A DNA stretch of 64,000 nucleotides from Labyrinthula sp. Ha (taxonomy: Eukaryota; Sar; Bigyra; Labyrinthulida; Labyrinthulaceae). Positions 50,948 to 61,360 of the stretch are shown one piece after another. The stretch spans positions 2,754,264-2,818,263 of the forward strand of contig JAALGZ010000002.1 in NCBI GenBank assembly GCA_015227615.1, read 5' to 3'. The notes beneath the pieces were generated by a model, which was not told where the DNA came from, did no database searches, and saw only the letters and a list, made by a program, of their open reading frames with translations. Both the position numbers and the translations under genes were made by a program. How positions within the stretch are numbered: position 1 is the first letter of the stretch; the number at the start of each line of letters is the position of its first letter.

Positions 50948-52194
50948 ATGTTCAGCGTTAATCTTCTAGATTTTGTTGAGTTCTTAAAAGTAATTACTTA
51001 TATAGCTGAAGCTTAGTTATTGCAAAAACATGTTATACCTTACGAGATATTTGAAAATAAAGATATCACTCAAATGATGTATTATGAGTTCTATGAACCT
51101 AACCCAGAGAAGAGATACATGCGTTTCTATATAATTAGTATGCTAAATGTTCCTGTTGGTAATAAGGTTTACTTTATTCCTCAATTCCCTTTGTGTTAAC
51201 AAAAACTCGAATCTTAAGGAGCGGAAAGAAACATTTGATATGTCTAGAATGAAGTATTCAAATTCCTATGGATTTATGTGGTGTCAAAAAAGTACTATTT
51301 GTTAGCAATAATCATGCTTTTGGCTTTCGTTGAGGTATACTTTTTAGTGTCTTACTTTAGCACAGATTCTTAAGGGAAGGAATTCATTTTCTCTAAGAAA
51401 AGGATTCCCAGTTATTTGAGTTAAATCATTTTTATTTCAAGCGGTCAAAAAAATATGCTATGTTTCTTGGTTTACAAAGAATCTCTGAATCGATAGGAAT
51501 CAGCACACAATTACCTCGTAAACGCCGTGTGTTAGTCTTTCTCTAGTCTAGTGTTAGAGATGTTACTACGGGGAAATGACTGAAACGAGTTTTATCCTTT
51601 TGGATATGAGTTGCAGTAATGAAATTGATATTGAATAGAAGCACCATCGGCTAGGTGACGGAATTATCAAAATTTACTTAAAATCAAGTGAATTACTGAC
51701 TCGATAGAATTGGGCTAGGCTGTTGCGACATCTACTGAAAATCAATTGGCTAGCAGCAATTACCCAATTTAAGCAATGGGATTATCTGAAGCAACTAGAA
51801 AAAAAAATATTAACAAATAAATTATTGAAAAGCCATCAATAAATCAACTGCAATGCATATTTGCAATATAGTAACTGCAGCTATTGTGGTAGCCCCCAAT
51901 TGTTCAATGTAGGGTACAAAGGTTTATTTGTCTTATTCGTTGCTTACTGTAACTCTCAGTACTTTGAGAACATATTGAAAACAGAACTCATGATGTTTTA
52001 TGAAAAATTGTAGATTATATAAATTTATTAACTCATCTAGTAATGCCAAACAAAACAACTCATCACTCTCACCTAATTTCTTCACTACCAACATAGATAA
52101 TAGAAATCATAGTACAAGTGAAAGCTTATTTACGAGGGTTAACATTAAAGCTACAAGGATTTTGGATTCAAAGGTGGTTGACAATACTTACTAA
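50948..52194 (+). pseudogene. Decayed protein-coding gene of unknown family
   Basis: Four successive plus-strand segments in shifting frames read like protein, with far fewer stops than expected here. They are 50948-51200 (one TAG; contains MMYYEFYEPNPEKRYMRFYI), 51181-51580 (five stops; FVLTKTRILRSGKKHLICLE, LPRKRRVLVFL), 51580-52011 (three stops; INWLAAITQFKQWDYLKQLE, CSYCGSPQLFNVGYKGLF) and 52000-52194 (64 codons, open). Together they make about 415 codons. The frames overlap at their ends, as expected for single-base indels. I do not recognise the protein; a former transposase or viral-type gene is possible. Confidence 0.4.
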
Positions 52195-54544
52195 AATCAA
52201 AAATAGAAAATTAAGAACTAGCAACTTCCTCATTTAAAAAGTTGCAATTTGCAATAACTAAAGCTTCCGCCCAACATACCATAGAGGAAGATAAACCTAT
52301 TATTTTTTATTTATTGTTAATATTTAGATATGGGAAACGTCTTAGAGGTTTTCTTCGCTTCCCTCTAAGTAGCGCTATATAAATAGAAGTTATAGAATCG
52401 ACATATTTTGTTTTGTTTACCCTAGAGAGGCAAAACCACCTAAAGCTAAAACAACATAAAAACATATATTTTTCTTCAAAAACACCTATTTTTCTTCATT
52501 ATTGTTTGAAAAAGTTCAAGTGGAAATCTAATGGACCAAACTGATTGCTTTTGTTCTGTGTAATTGCTACAAAACATGATACTTGTACCACAACTGCCCA
52601 GTTTCAAACTTATACTCGGTATGGGCTAAACTCATATACTGGAAAGAAAGAGTCAAGCCATAACTTCATATACCGATGAGAAAGAAAGCTCATAAGAAGC
52701 ATTGGCATAAGTATGTGTCCCCAGCAATGAATAGCTTTGGTTTTTTGGTCTAATTCGTTGGATTTTCTAGTTTCGTCGACGTGGCTACATTTGTATTACT
52801 ATAAATTTAGCTGTCTATACCAAGTTAAGCACCAAGAAAAATAGGTATCTTGTAGTTTGAACATATTATCCTTTCTTTTTTTTGTTATCAATTAACGCTT
52901 AACGCTTTTTATTTCAAAAAGTTGGAACTAGTTTCAAAATCCTAATTAAGCGTACTAGATGACGTGGTATAGTGTTTTCACATAACAAAATAACAATAAA
53001 GAGTATAGGCAAAACCTAATTAACAAGATACTTGGCTACTCAATAATAGTTGTACTATTCCCTTGCAAGTTAACTTTAAGTTTTATTAACATCTAGCTAA
53101 AAACTTAACAACTAGCTGATTTGCTTAAAATTACCTGGTTTAGCTCTCAGAAATTGATACATCAAAGCCATCAACAATTATAGAAATAGTTTAATCAACT
53201 AAATTACTAGGGCTGCAGCTTTTTTATGAATTCTTAAACTTTTCCATAGCTCCGAACTCTCATGCTACTTTGACCCGTATAAGAAAACACCGTGGAAAAC
53301 GTAGTGGAAAATATTTTAAAACTGCTTTTTCTATATTAAACAAATGTTTAATTTTCTTTTGAAACATAGAAGAGCTCAAGAGAGGATATATTCACAGACT
53401 TAAAAGTAACGCGGATAAGGTCTGAATAATTATAAAAAAGCAAACTAGTATTTTTTGAACCTGAGAAATTGAAAGAGTTTTTATTTTCTCATGAATTTCA
53501 GTGACTATTACACAATTGTTAAAGTTTAATCAACTGTTAATGTCCATCTAGCAGCTTTAAATTCGTACAGTGTGTAATCTCTATAGCAGAGAATTATGTA
53601 GTTGGAAATAAGAAGGCTAACCGCTTTATATAGAAAAAGTTGAAAATCAAATTTGAAAGAGAACAATATATCTAAATATCTACCTTTTTCTTTTGTGCTA
53701 AAACTTATGGCTAGATATGGATATATTTCCAAAATAATTTCCGAACCCCATGATACTATTCAAGTATATAATCTTAGCATGAATGAAACTTCTTCAAAAC
53801 CAAGACTTTAAAAAGTGCAGTCTATGAACATTGCTAAGTTCTTTATGACGACCTTATTAATATATTTCAAAGCTTCAATAATGAAAGGGCAAAATTTTAT
53901 TCTTCTATTGACAATAATTAATTTTCATCATTGTTATTTCTTACGTCTAGCTGATTGAAACTTTGGTTGTATTTTGTTTAAGGGAGGCAGACAAAAGTTG
54001 ATATAAAATTACTTCCTTCAAGAGCTTAATTTGAATAAAATAAACTTCCGGTTCTCAACAAGTTTTTATAGAATAGTTAACCAACCACTAACAAACAAAA
54101 TGACTGGAATTCTATACCTTGATTTGTAAAAGACCTGTAAAGTAGTGTGAAATTTCTTGTATGTGTCTATGATCAGATGCGAAGAAAGAATACAATAGCT
54201 AAAAGAAACTAAAGTTTCGTATATATTGTACAAGAAGTATATTTTCAACTACTATTCTTTTTCTCGAACCAATTGGTGTTTTTTTGGTCTTATTCCTTCT
54301 TTGTTTCAATGTGTTTAATTTCCATGATCGTTCTTATTGGGTTAAATTTTACGGTACCAAATCTAAAGATTTGGTATTTAAACACTAATATTACTTAATT
54401 TTCTTAAGTTTCCACCTTTCTCCAATCTCTGTATATTTATAATCAACCTTACTTTTAGTAATGCTACATTGAGTTATATATATTCCGTTAAGCCATTATA
54501 ACATAAATGCGGGGTTTTACGCTTTAGATAAACAAACACTAGGG
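52195..54544. other. Gene-free tract
   Basis: Nothing supportable. It is very AT-rich, with open frames of at most 68 codons. Confidence 0.5.
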
Positions 54545-54724
54545 ATGCAACCTGCACCGACAGTGACAAATTGTAATATAATTACCGAGGATATTAACGA
54601 AGATGATCTCAGAGAGAGGCTTGTATACATAGCGAATGCACAGTATTGTGATCTGCAGAATTTTAATGAAACGCACCGTGAGTCAGACACTAAGCAGTCG
54701 AGTGTACGACTTTCTCCATACTGA
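54545..54724 (+). CDS. Small ORF, 59 residues, unidentified
   Basis: Starts MQPAPTVTNCN, continues EDINEDDLRERLVYIANAQY and ends at TGA 54722-54724. Composition is acidic and protein-like, and GC is higher than in the flanks, as in the broken frame at 55064-55648. The two may be remnants of one inserted element. Function unknown. Confidence 0.3.
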   Translation: MQPAPTVTNCNIITEDINEDDLRERLVYIANAQYCDLQNFNETHRESDTKQSSVRLSPY

Positions 54725-55063
54725 CTGTTTACACTTTACATAGTTATAATACAATATTACATTACTGCACAATTGGTGCAACTTTACATAATACATTTTT
54801 ACTAATACATAAGCACCGGAAACAACAAATCGTAAAACCTTAATATCTCAACAACTACTGGGAGTTAGAAAACGTTACTTATATCATTTTAAAGCTCTTT
54901 TCAAGCTCTTTCAGTTTATTTAATTTAATATACGTATCCTCATACACATATAGACGATACGGACAATTACTTGTCTAACTCCGTGCGTTCTTTCCCATGA
55001 AGTTGGACAATGGGTTTGGGTATGGCCTTAGCAGAGTAGTTATGAACACTTTTATTGTTTATT

Positions 55064-55648
55064 TAACCTATTGAATCATTGAAACACTTGAAGGTGCTCA
55101 GAAAAGACCCTAGATTTTTTTCTATGGCGCTTGTATGGTTCGGGCACATTGTTTTGGAGATCACACGCTCCGCTCGTGCTGGTGCACTCAAGGATTCATG
55201 CACTGAATACATTTCTACAGTCATTGCAGGCTTAGAATTAGATGAGGCTGTTATTGTTCGTCCTACTAGCGAGGAGTTTTTTTGGTTGAATGCCATGAGC
55301 TATGGAGAGGGGACAGTTTATTCAGATTTAAGTACCCCGCAGCTAGAACTTGTGGCAGCTGACCTTGAAAAAATGGCAAACGTTGAGTTATATTTGTAAG
55401 CCGGGAATCACCCTCATTTACTTCATACTTATATAAGACAACTTAAAGATGTTCCGAGGCTTTCAACGAAGTTAGGAAATCACTTGGAACTTGCCAATAC
55501 TCTCGAAGAGATGCTTGCTGAAGTTCCCAATCCATCAGCAGCAGAAGAAGAAGATGATGGAAACCTTAATGCGAATGGGAACTTGTTTGATAAGGGGATG
55601 GAGTTTCTTATCAAAGCTAGGACCTATGGTGTCCTCATATAATTGGAG
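55064..55648 (+). pseudogene. Broken ORF of foreign-looking composition
   Basis: One plus-strand frame of about 195 codons with a single internal TAA (55397-55399). Before the stop it has VIAGLELDEAVIVRPTSEEF and STPQLELVAADLEKMANVEL. After it come LLHTYIRQLKDVPRLSTKLG and an acidic EEEDDGN stretch, ending in TAA at 55646-55648. It has no clear Met near the upstream edge. GC content and codon use differ from the host genes, suggesting a mobile or transferred origin. The family is not recognised. Confidence 0.45.
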
Positions 55649-55897
55649 TACTTAGAGACACAAGTTTTCTGGGTATGATATAGTTAGGACCTTACTTTAG
55701 GATGTTTTTCCGCTTTTACCTAAACGTATGGGAATATATAAATATACATAGTCATAGTCAGTTTCTATTTGTATTGTTCGCTTAAGCAACCCCTAAGCAT
55801 TAAAAAGAAATGAAAACATATTCTTTCATACTTCGTTATCAACACATATTTAATATTTAAATACAATATATTAAATATTTGTTTCTATCTATTATAT

Positions 55898-56407
55898 TTA
55901 TTCTTGAATATAATTATTCCAAACTCGATACAATACTTGAAACAGATTATCTTGTTTAAACTTTTTCATCTCTGCTTTCAAATATTTAAAATGTCTTTTT
56001 ATACTTGATACACTTCTTTCTGCAAATTCTATATTATTTTCTTTTTCATTATCATATTTTGTATAGAATTTGTAAAAGTATTCTAAATGAGTTTCATAGC
56101 GTTGAAGTATTTCAGTCCATACAGAAATTTGTTTATTCTTTCCTTTTAACCAACCTCTTTCAAAGAATATATCAAATATTATTCCAACTAGACATATATT
56201 TTCCTCTATTGACCAGCTATGATGCAAATATCCTTTTCTTACAATTGACTTGATCATCATAGGTTCTAGTTGGAAAAGAGGATAGTTTATTTGATTTGAA
56301 GAAAATGGAAATTCTGGAAACTCTGTTCCTTGAATTAGCAAATTTAAAGTATCATCAAAAAGTTCTGAACAAGTTCTTTTTATTGGTGTTATGTTTTCTG
56401 TTTCCAT
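55898..56407 (-). CDS. Small Myb/SANT-like protein, paralogue 1
   Basis: Intact 169-codon gene, stop TAA. It is homologous to the proteins at 60770-61273 and 62697-63233. Residues 65-75 (WSIEENICLVG) resemble the first helix of a Myb/SANT unit. VWTEI at 96-100 and RSVSSIKRHFKYLK at 131-144 fit helices two and three, with a basic face suited to DNA. A conserved C-terminal block (LFQVLYRVWNNY) follows. The N-terminal part (INYPLFQLEPMMIKSIVRKG) is shared with paralogue 2. Transcription-factor or transposon-derived DNA binding is inferred from the pattern only. A TGTTTCAGAA motif lies 45-54 bases upstream, and two near-copies of a 26-base direct repeat lie beyond it. Confidence 0.8.
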   Translation of the reverse strand: METENITPIKRTCSELFDDTLNLLIQGTEFPEFPFSSNQINYPLFQLEPMMIKSIVRKGYLHHSWSIEENICLVGIIFDIFFERGWLKGKNKQISVWTEILQRYETHLEYFYKFYTKYDNEKENNIEFAERSVSSIKRHFKYLKAEMKKFKQDNLFQVLYRVWNNYIQE

Positions 56408-56451
56408 TTTTTATTTTCTTTTTTGTTTATAGTATATTTATGAAAATAGTC

Positions 56452-56461
56452 TGTTTCAGAA
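56452..56461. promoter_or_regulatory. TGTTTCAGAA motif upstream of Myb-like paralogue 1
   Basis: Exact ten-base match to sites at 61351-61360 and 62550-62559, which also lie upstream of Myb-like paralogues. This one is 45-54 bases before the start codon. A fourth exact copy lies inside the surface-protein coding region near 13724. A regulatory role is inferred. Confidence 0.35.
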
Positions 56462-56463
56462 AC

Positions 56464-56618
56464 TATGGCTCAATAAGACATCTATTTTGAGACCCGTAAT
56501 TTACACATCAAAATTATATCTTAAAATTTGGAGCACAGAAAATGAAAAAAAAATGTAAAATAAATGACACAGTTGAATGGCTTTTTATAAATCATGGCTC
56601 AATAGGATCTATTTTAGA
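56464..56618. repeat. Imperfect direct repeat in the promoter region
   Basis: ATGGCTCAATAAGACATCTA near 56464 recurs as ATGGCTCAATAGGATCTATT near 56595. Each copy extends into a further TTTT(A/G)AG, about 130 bases apart. They sit 60-215 bases upstream of the Myb-like start codon and may be factor-binding sites or the remains of a duplication. Confidence 0.6.
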
Positions 56619-58529
56619 GCTTTATACAAACTCTATTGGGATTTAGTTTTTATCTCTTTTTTTTGACGACCGTACTCTCCATTGTCATTTGATACTAAAG
56701 TAAGTTTAGAAAACCAGTTTCGGTAGTCGGATAAGAAATCAGCGAGTACGGTCTCTACGTTTTAACCCTATTTCTCTACCTTATTACAAAATTAAATTCA
56801 TTAGATTTCCCTTCTATCTAAGAATTATACCCCGCCCAGAATCTGTTCTTCACGGGAAGAAAACGTACTAGTAGCTTAACGATATTCATTGTCTCACATA
56901 ATTAACCATCATAAGAAAAATCTGGCGAAAGAACTTTCTATAAGCTTATCAAGGAAACAATTAACTAATAATATAAGTAGTATTCAAATTGTGCAACCAA
57001 GAGTAACAGTGATGCATACCCATTTATTTAGAAATGGGGCTGAGAGAACAAGTGTTATAACCATTAGTGTATATGATTTAGTGGTAAGACAAAATGGTAT
57101 TAATTTTTGCACGGAACAAAGTTTGGAATTGTATTTTGTTTCACTCTTTACCATAGAGGTAAGATATTAACATATCACTTGCTATCCCGTAACTAGTGCT
57201 TTCATATAGAGAAACACATATGCTGACCTAAATAATCTTTTTTATTTATTGTAATTTATTACAATAAAATATTCCTTAGCATTATAGTACAAAGTTATTA
57301 TATTAATAATTATTTTGACTTGGTGAAATCCCATTTGATAATTTATCTAACTTGTTTAAACACAATCAGATTTAATTTGAAATTTTTTTAGTTGAAACTA
57401 GAGTTCACTGACTGAAACAGTTTCCAGTGGTCATCTTATCTGTGAAACCATCGGGTGTACTCAACATCATCTAGTTTGTTTCAAACCCCTATCAGAATAC
57501 AATAATCAAAGAAGTTTTCTTGGATGATAAAGTTAAATTATTAACAGTACCCAGTACTAATATTTGAAGTAGATAAACTTCTCATATACGTTGACGTGTA
57601 CATTTATACGTAAAAAAAGCTATACATGTGCGTGCTGATACAGTAACACTGTTTGGTTTATACAGTCATTTTTAAATAAAATGAGTTGCGTGATTTTATC
57701 CATCCACCATGCATGAAAATGGTTTGTAACTTTTTACCCATTTAACTAAGGTACACTGTAATTGTAAAAAAGAAAAAAAAATCTAATTGTAGCTATATAA
57801 TAATACATTTTAATCATTCCTTTAAACAGAAGTTTTATTATCATAGTGAAATTTTTCATCTTAGATCCGGGCTTAAATACAGTAAAGTCGGATTATGTCA
57901 CTTGATTAGAGATTTAAAATAAATTAACTTAACCAGTTAGATATAGTGCGCCCATTATCTTGAAAATGTACCACGAATCATCGCAGGTGCCTGGGTAATT
58001 TATATTCGGGGGATACTCTTCAACTATGGCGCCTAGATGGGATATCTGGCGAAACATAGCTCCAGTAAAACTTTGTTTTTTTTCTAAATTGCTTTCTTTA
58101 GAAGAACTGATTTGAGATTTTGAATGCGCTGATAGATATTTGCTCAAATAAGATTAAATATACTTTCTTTTCCAATGTGTTTATAGATTACAGTTATTTT
58201 CCTAAATACATCTCAGAAAACTCTAGTTAAATATGTATCTCAACCTAATAACCTAAACTGGAGCTAAGCGTAACATTTCCTCTTAGATTTATGTGATATT
58301 TTTGAAAGTGGAATATTTGTTGCCCGGGTTTACTGCTTCTAGCTTAAGATCACCAATATATTATGAAAGACATTTTGAGATTTCCGTTACTTCTCCAAAG
58401 TACAGTATCATATTAGAAATGTATGTGGCAGTAACCCGAGATAAATAGCTGCTCTAATTCGGGAAAAGCAGTTGACTAAATAAAATAACAGAAACAAACG
58501 TGATAAATACTTAATTTTGATCAATTAAT

Positions 58530-59290
58530 ATTTTTGCTGTGGAATGTAAGGAGAGATAGTTCGAAAGGACTGTACCGGATTTAAAGGCGAGGCTCAGGTC
58601 GCCACTCCCTTGCGTCATGATGAAAATTCCAAGTAAGATTGAAAATCTGTGTTTGTGATTAATATTATTACTTGAATTCAGGTTCAGTCCATAATGCTTT
58701 TAAAGGTTACCTAAGAGTCAAACAGGATTTTATCCTCACTACACAAGAAAAAACCCTCTAAGGAGAATAAAACCTTTCTTGTCTTCAGGTCCGCATTCGA
58801 AGAGATTTGATAAGGTGAGAACATTTCATCTAAATTTAATTAGTTAAGAACATGTTTGAAAACCAAAAGCCTTATCAACCTAAGTGGTTTGGCTAATATC
58901 GGAGGAATGCTTGTAGTAGGTGGAAAGTACGGTTCGGAAGAAGGGCCGGAACTAGCCATGTCTTGATCCTCAGAAAGAAGGTGGTATTCGTTGTCAATCT
59001 GAGAGAAAAATTACTTCTTATAATTTTCACCATAAATGATTTTTTATTCTGGTACATAACGAGGTTTTTCTTTAGGTGTAGAACCAAGCACACTGGCAAA
59101 GTTGGTTCCTAAGGTAACATCAAGTTTATGTTCCTTTCAAAATTCAGTTACAAACTGCTCCTCGCTTTTTCCAGGTAAATAAAGCGGCATACATGGTTCA
59201 TATAAGTTTATCTTCGGGCTTCTGTTACACAGTTAGTTAGGGTTCGCATGTCCACCATTTTAGGAGCCCCCGTTTTCTTTAATTAGTTAT
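58530..59290 (-). pseudogene. Decayed coding sequence, unidentified
   Basis: On the minus strand one frame reads from about 59220 to 58750 with few stops. Protein-like stretches include INLYEPCMPLYLPGKSEEQF, LDVTLGTNFASVLGSTPKEK, SQIDNEYHLLSEDQDM, SSGPSSEPYFPPTTSIPPIL and ADLKTRKVLFSLEGFF. In-frame stops number at least three before 58980 and more toward 58560, where a GC-richer piece continues in another frame (MTQGSGDLSLAFKSGTVLS). Composition suggests a retroelement gag or a lost host gene. The family is not recognised. Confidence 0.4.
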
Positions 59291-59631
59291 GTGTTCTCTC
59301 TGGAACCTCTTATTCCTCAACAATGGCAAGAAGAAAATTATATTAGAAAAGCTGAGAAAATAGCCATAAGTTTTTATGATTAAAAAATGTTTTATTCTGC
59401 TGAATTTACTTTACGCTTTTCTTACTTCATAAAATCAGTTCAGTCTTTTTTCTAATAATTTTATTATTATTGTGAAGATTTGGACTTTTAATAAGAATAA
59501 TTTTTCATAATCTGTAATTTTGGGACATTAAATTATACACAAAAAAAACTGCAACAAATATATATATTTTGAGACAAGAATGAATACAAAACTGAAAACA
59601 CGAACATAAATAAACTTAAATATTAAAAAAA
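59291..59631. other. Intergenic, upstream of the 312-residue gene
   Basis: AT-rich leader region of 341 bases. No element can be named. Confidence 0.4.
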
Positions 59632-60570
59632 ATGTTTATAGAAGAGGATGAAGCTTTTGAAATATTGTATGATTTGTATTGTGGTTCTATAAACAGCTCC
59701 ATTCCTCTAAGAAAGAAACTTTCTCCTATTAATCCGAAATACAAAACTTATTTTGCTGTTCCATTACAGCATGAAGTTGATTTAACAAAGTTTAAAATCG
59801 TGTTTGATGATGGAATTGATAAATTGCTTTCCGTAAAGTTTCAAGGTTATCACTGTAGAAATATGAAAGTAATTTGGTTTGAACGAAATGAAGAAGAATT
59901 TTGCTTAGTTTCAAGAGCTCTTGATTCTGTAACTAGAAAAAAAGAAAGTAGAGCAAAACAAAAAGATGATGCAGAAAAAAGAAAACATGGATTTATAGGA
60001 AGTTGCTATACTTTGTTACAGTGTTCAAAAACTGAACTCTTACTGTCTGGGGATAATTATAAAGAATTTATTATTGATAATATTCCATATTTAATAAGTT
60101 ATTGTAAAAAAGAAAATGTCAGAAAGAGAAAGCTAGATTCTATGATTGAAATTACAAACAAAACAAAGAAGAAACGAAAAGACGAGAAATATATGATCAA
60201 AATAACTAGTAATGAAGAGAAAACGAATAAGAAATATAAGTTTATTCCAAGAGGAAGTATTGTTTCAATTATAGATGCGAAAATCAGTTTTAATGTAAAA
60301 AGGTCAACTAAATTATATATTTCAACAGAAGATTTTTTAGATTTTAGTTTTAAAAATAGTTTGAAAAACTTGGTATCTTTTGGAAAAGTTAAAATTAGAA
60401 TATCAGAAGAAATAGAAATAGGGGATAGAATTTGTGTTAGTGAAGAAAGAATAGGACAAGCTAGAAAATATATTCCAGAAGTGGATTTTCAAAATTTTAT
60501 AGATCCAATTGGTTTTGTACTATCAAATAGTGAAAATGGATATGTAGATGTATATTTAACAATATTTTAA
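59632..60570 (+). CDS. Basic protein with Peptidase_G2/S74-like C-terminal domain
   Basis: Intact 312-codon gene, start after a run of A, stop TAA. Residues 1-150 are of unknown type. Residues 108-125 and 165-190 are Lys/Arg-rich (KTKKKRKDEK), resembling nuclear localisation signals. From about residue 200 the pattern PRGSIVSIIDAKISFN, LVSFGKVKIRISEEIEIGDR, ICVSEERIGQARK and PIGFVLSNSENGYVDVYL is present. It fits the beta-rich domain found in Peptidase_G2-type and tail-spike-type C-terminal modules (G-x-V-V-s-i-x-D-g-k, V-x-v-k-v-x-g-x-I-x-x-GD, iG-x-x-l). In those families the domain assembles trimers or self-cleaves. The catalytic residues cannot be assigned here. It lies between Myb-like paralogues 1 and 2 and may be part of the same system. 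Confidence 0.7.
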   Translation: MFIEEDEAFEILYDLYCGSINSSIPLRKKLSPINPKYKTYFAVPLQHEVDLTKFKIVFDDGIDKLLSVKFQGYHCRNMKVIWFERNEEEFCLVSRALDSVTRKKESRAKQKDDAEKRKHGFIGSCYTLLQCSKTELLLSGDNYKEFIIDNIPYLISYCKKENVRKRKLDSMIEITNKTKKKRKDEKYMIKITSNEEKTNKKYKFIPRGSIVSIIDAKISFNVKRSTKLYISTEDFLDFSFKNSLKNLVSFGKVKIRISEEIEIGDRICVSEERIGQARKYIPEVDFQNFIDPIGFVLSNSENGYVDVYLTIF

Positions 60571-60769
60571 ACAAACTGTAAGTCCTTAGTTTCTATCATA
60601 CTTCTCGACTGATTAACCCAAACAAGAAAGCTAATAGCTATGTTACTTTTTTGAATATATGTGCTTTTGAATCCAGAAGTGGAAGTTGTTAAAGATAGTT
60701 TGACCACGGTTTAAGATTTAATAATAAGACGAGCAACAATATAATAGCTCAATATAATAGTTTCTTGTT

Positions 60770-61273
60770 TCATTCTTCTACTGTTTTGGTATATTTTTCC
60801 CATATTTTATACATCACAAGAAATAGTTTATTTTCTCTAAATCGTTTCTTCTCAGCTTTTAAATATTTAAAGTGTCTTTTTATTGTTGAAACATTTCTTT
60901 CAACATATTCTTTTTTTGTTGTTTCTTTATCAAATTGAGTGAAATATTTTGAAAACTTTTCCAAATGGTTCTCATATTTTATCAATATTTCTTTCCAAAC
61001 TGAATCTTTCTTATTTTTTCCTTGCAACCAACCTCTTTCAAACAAGACGTCAAAAATGATTCCAATTAAACAAATATTTTCTTCAAGCGACCAAGATTGT
61101 TGTAAATATCCTTTTTTATTTATAGCTTTTACAAGTTTATATTCTAATTGAAATAATGGATAATTTATTTCGTTTGGTTTAAAAGGAATGTTTGAAAAAG
61201 AACAACTATTAATTAAGACTTCAAGAGTTTCTTCCATAAGTTGAGAATCTGTTCTTTTTATTTCAGTTTCCAT
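60770..61273 (-). CDS. Small Myb/SANT-like protein, paralogue 2
   Basis: Intact 167-codon gene, stop TGA. It aligns along its whole length with the protein at 55898-56407: MET-start, INYPLFQLE, KGYLQQSWSLEENICLIGII, FERGWLQGKNK, SVWKEI, then RNVSTIKRHFKYLKAEKKRF and a C-terminal MYKIWEKY. The most conserved block is the putative recognition helix (IKRHFKYLKAE). It converges with the 312-residue gene (stops 199 bases apart). An exact TGTTTCAGAA lies 78-87 bases upstream of the start. Confidence 0.8.
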   Translation of the reverse strand: METEIKRTDSQLMEETLEVLINSCSFSNIPFKPNEINYPLFQLEYKLVKAINKKGYLQQSWSLEENICLIGIIFDVLFERGWLQGKNKKDSVWKEILIKYENHLEKFSKYFTQFDKETTKKEYVERNVSTIKRHFKYLKAEKKRFRENKLFLVMYKIWEKYTKTVEE

Positions 61274-61350
61274 TTTTTTTAGTTCAGTTTTGAGATATTT
61301 TATTTATTTCCAAAGAGGACATATTTTATAAATAATTTAAATTTCTGATA

Positions 61351-61360
61351 TGTTTCAGAA
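61351..61360. promoter_or_regulatory. TGTTTCAGAA motif upstream of Myb-like paralogue 2
   Basis: Exact ten-base copy of the motif at 56452. It has the same orientation relative to its gene as in paralogue 1. A regulatory role is inferred. Confidence 0.35.

Larger units (their letters stand above)
56408..58529. other. Intergenic tract upstream of Myb-like paralogue 1
   Basis: Beyond the repeats upstream of the Myb-like gene I see no gene. A 93-codon plus-strand frame at 56889-57170 has no motif and is not called. Confidence 0.5.
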
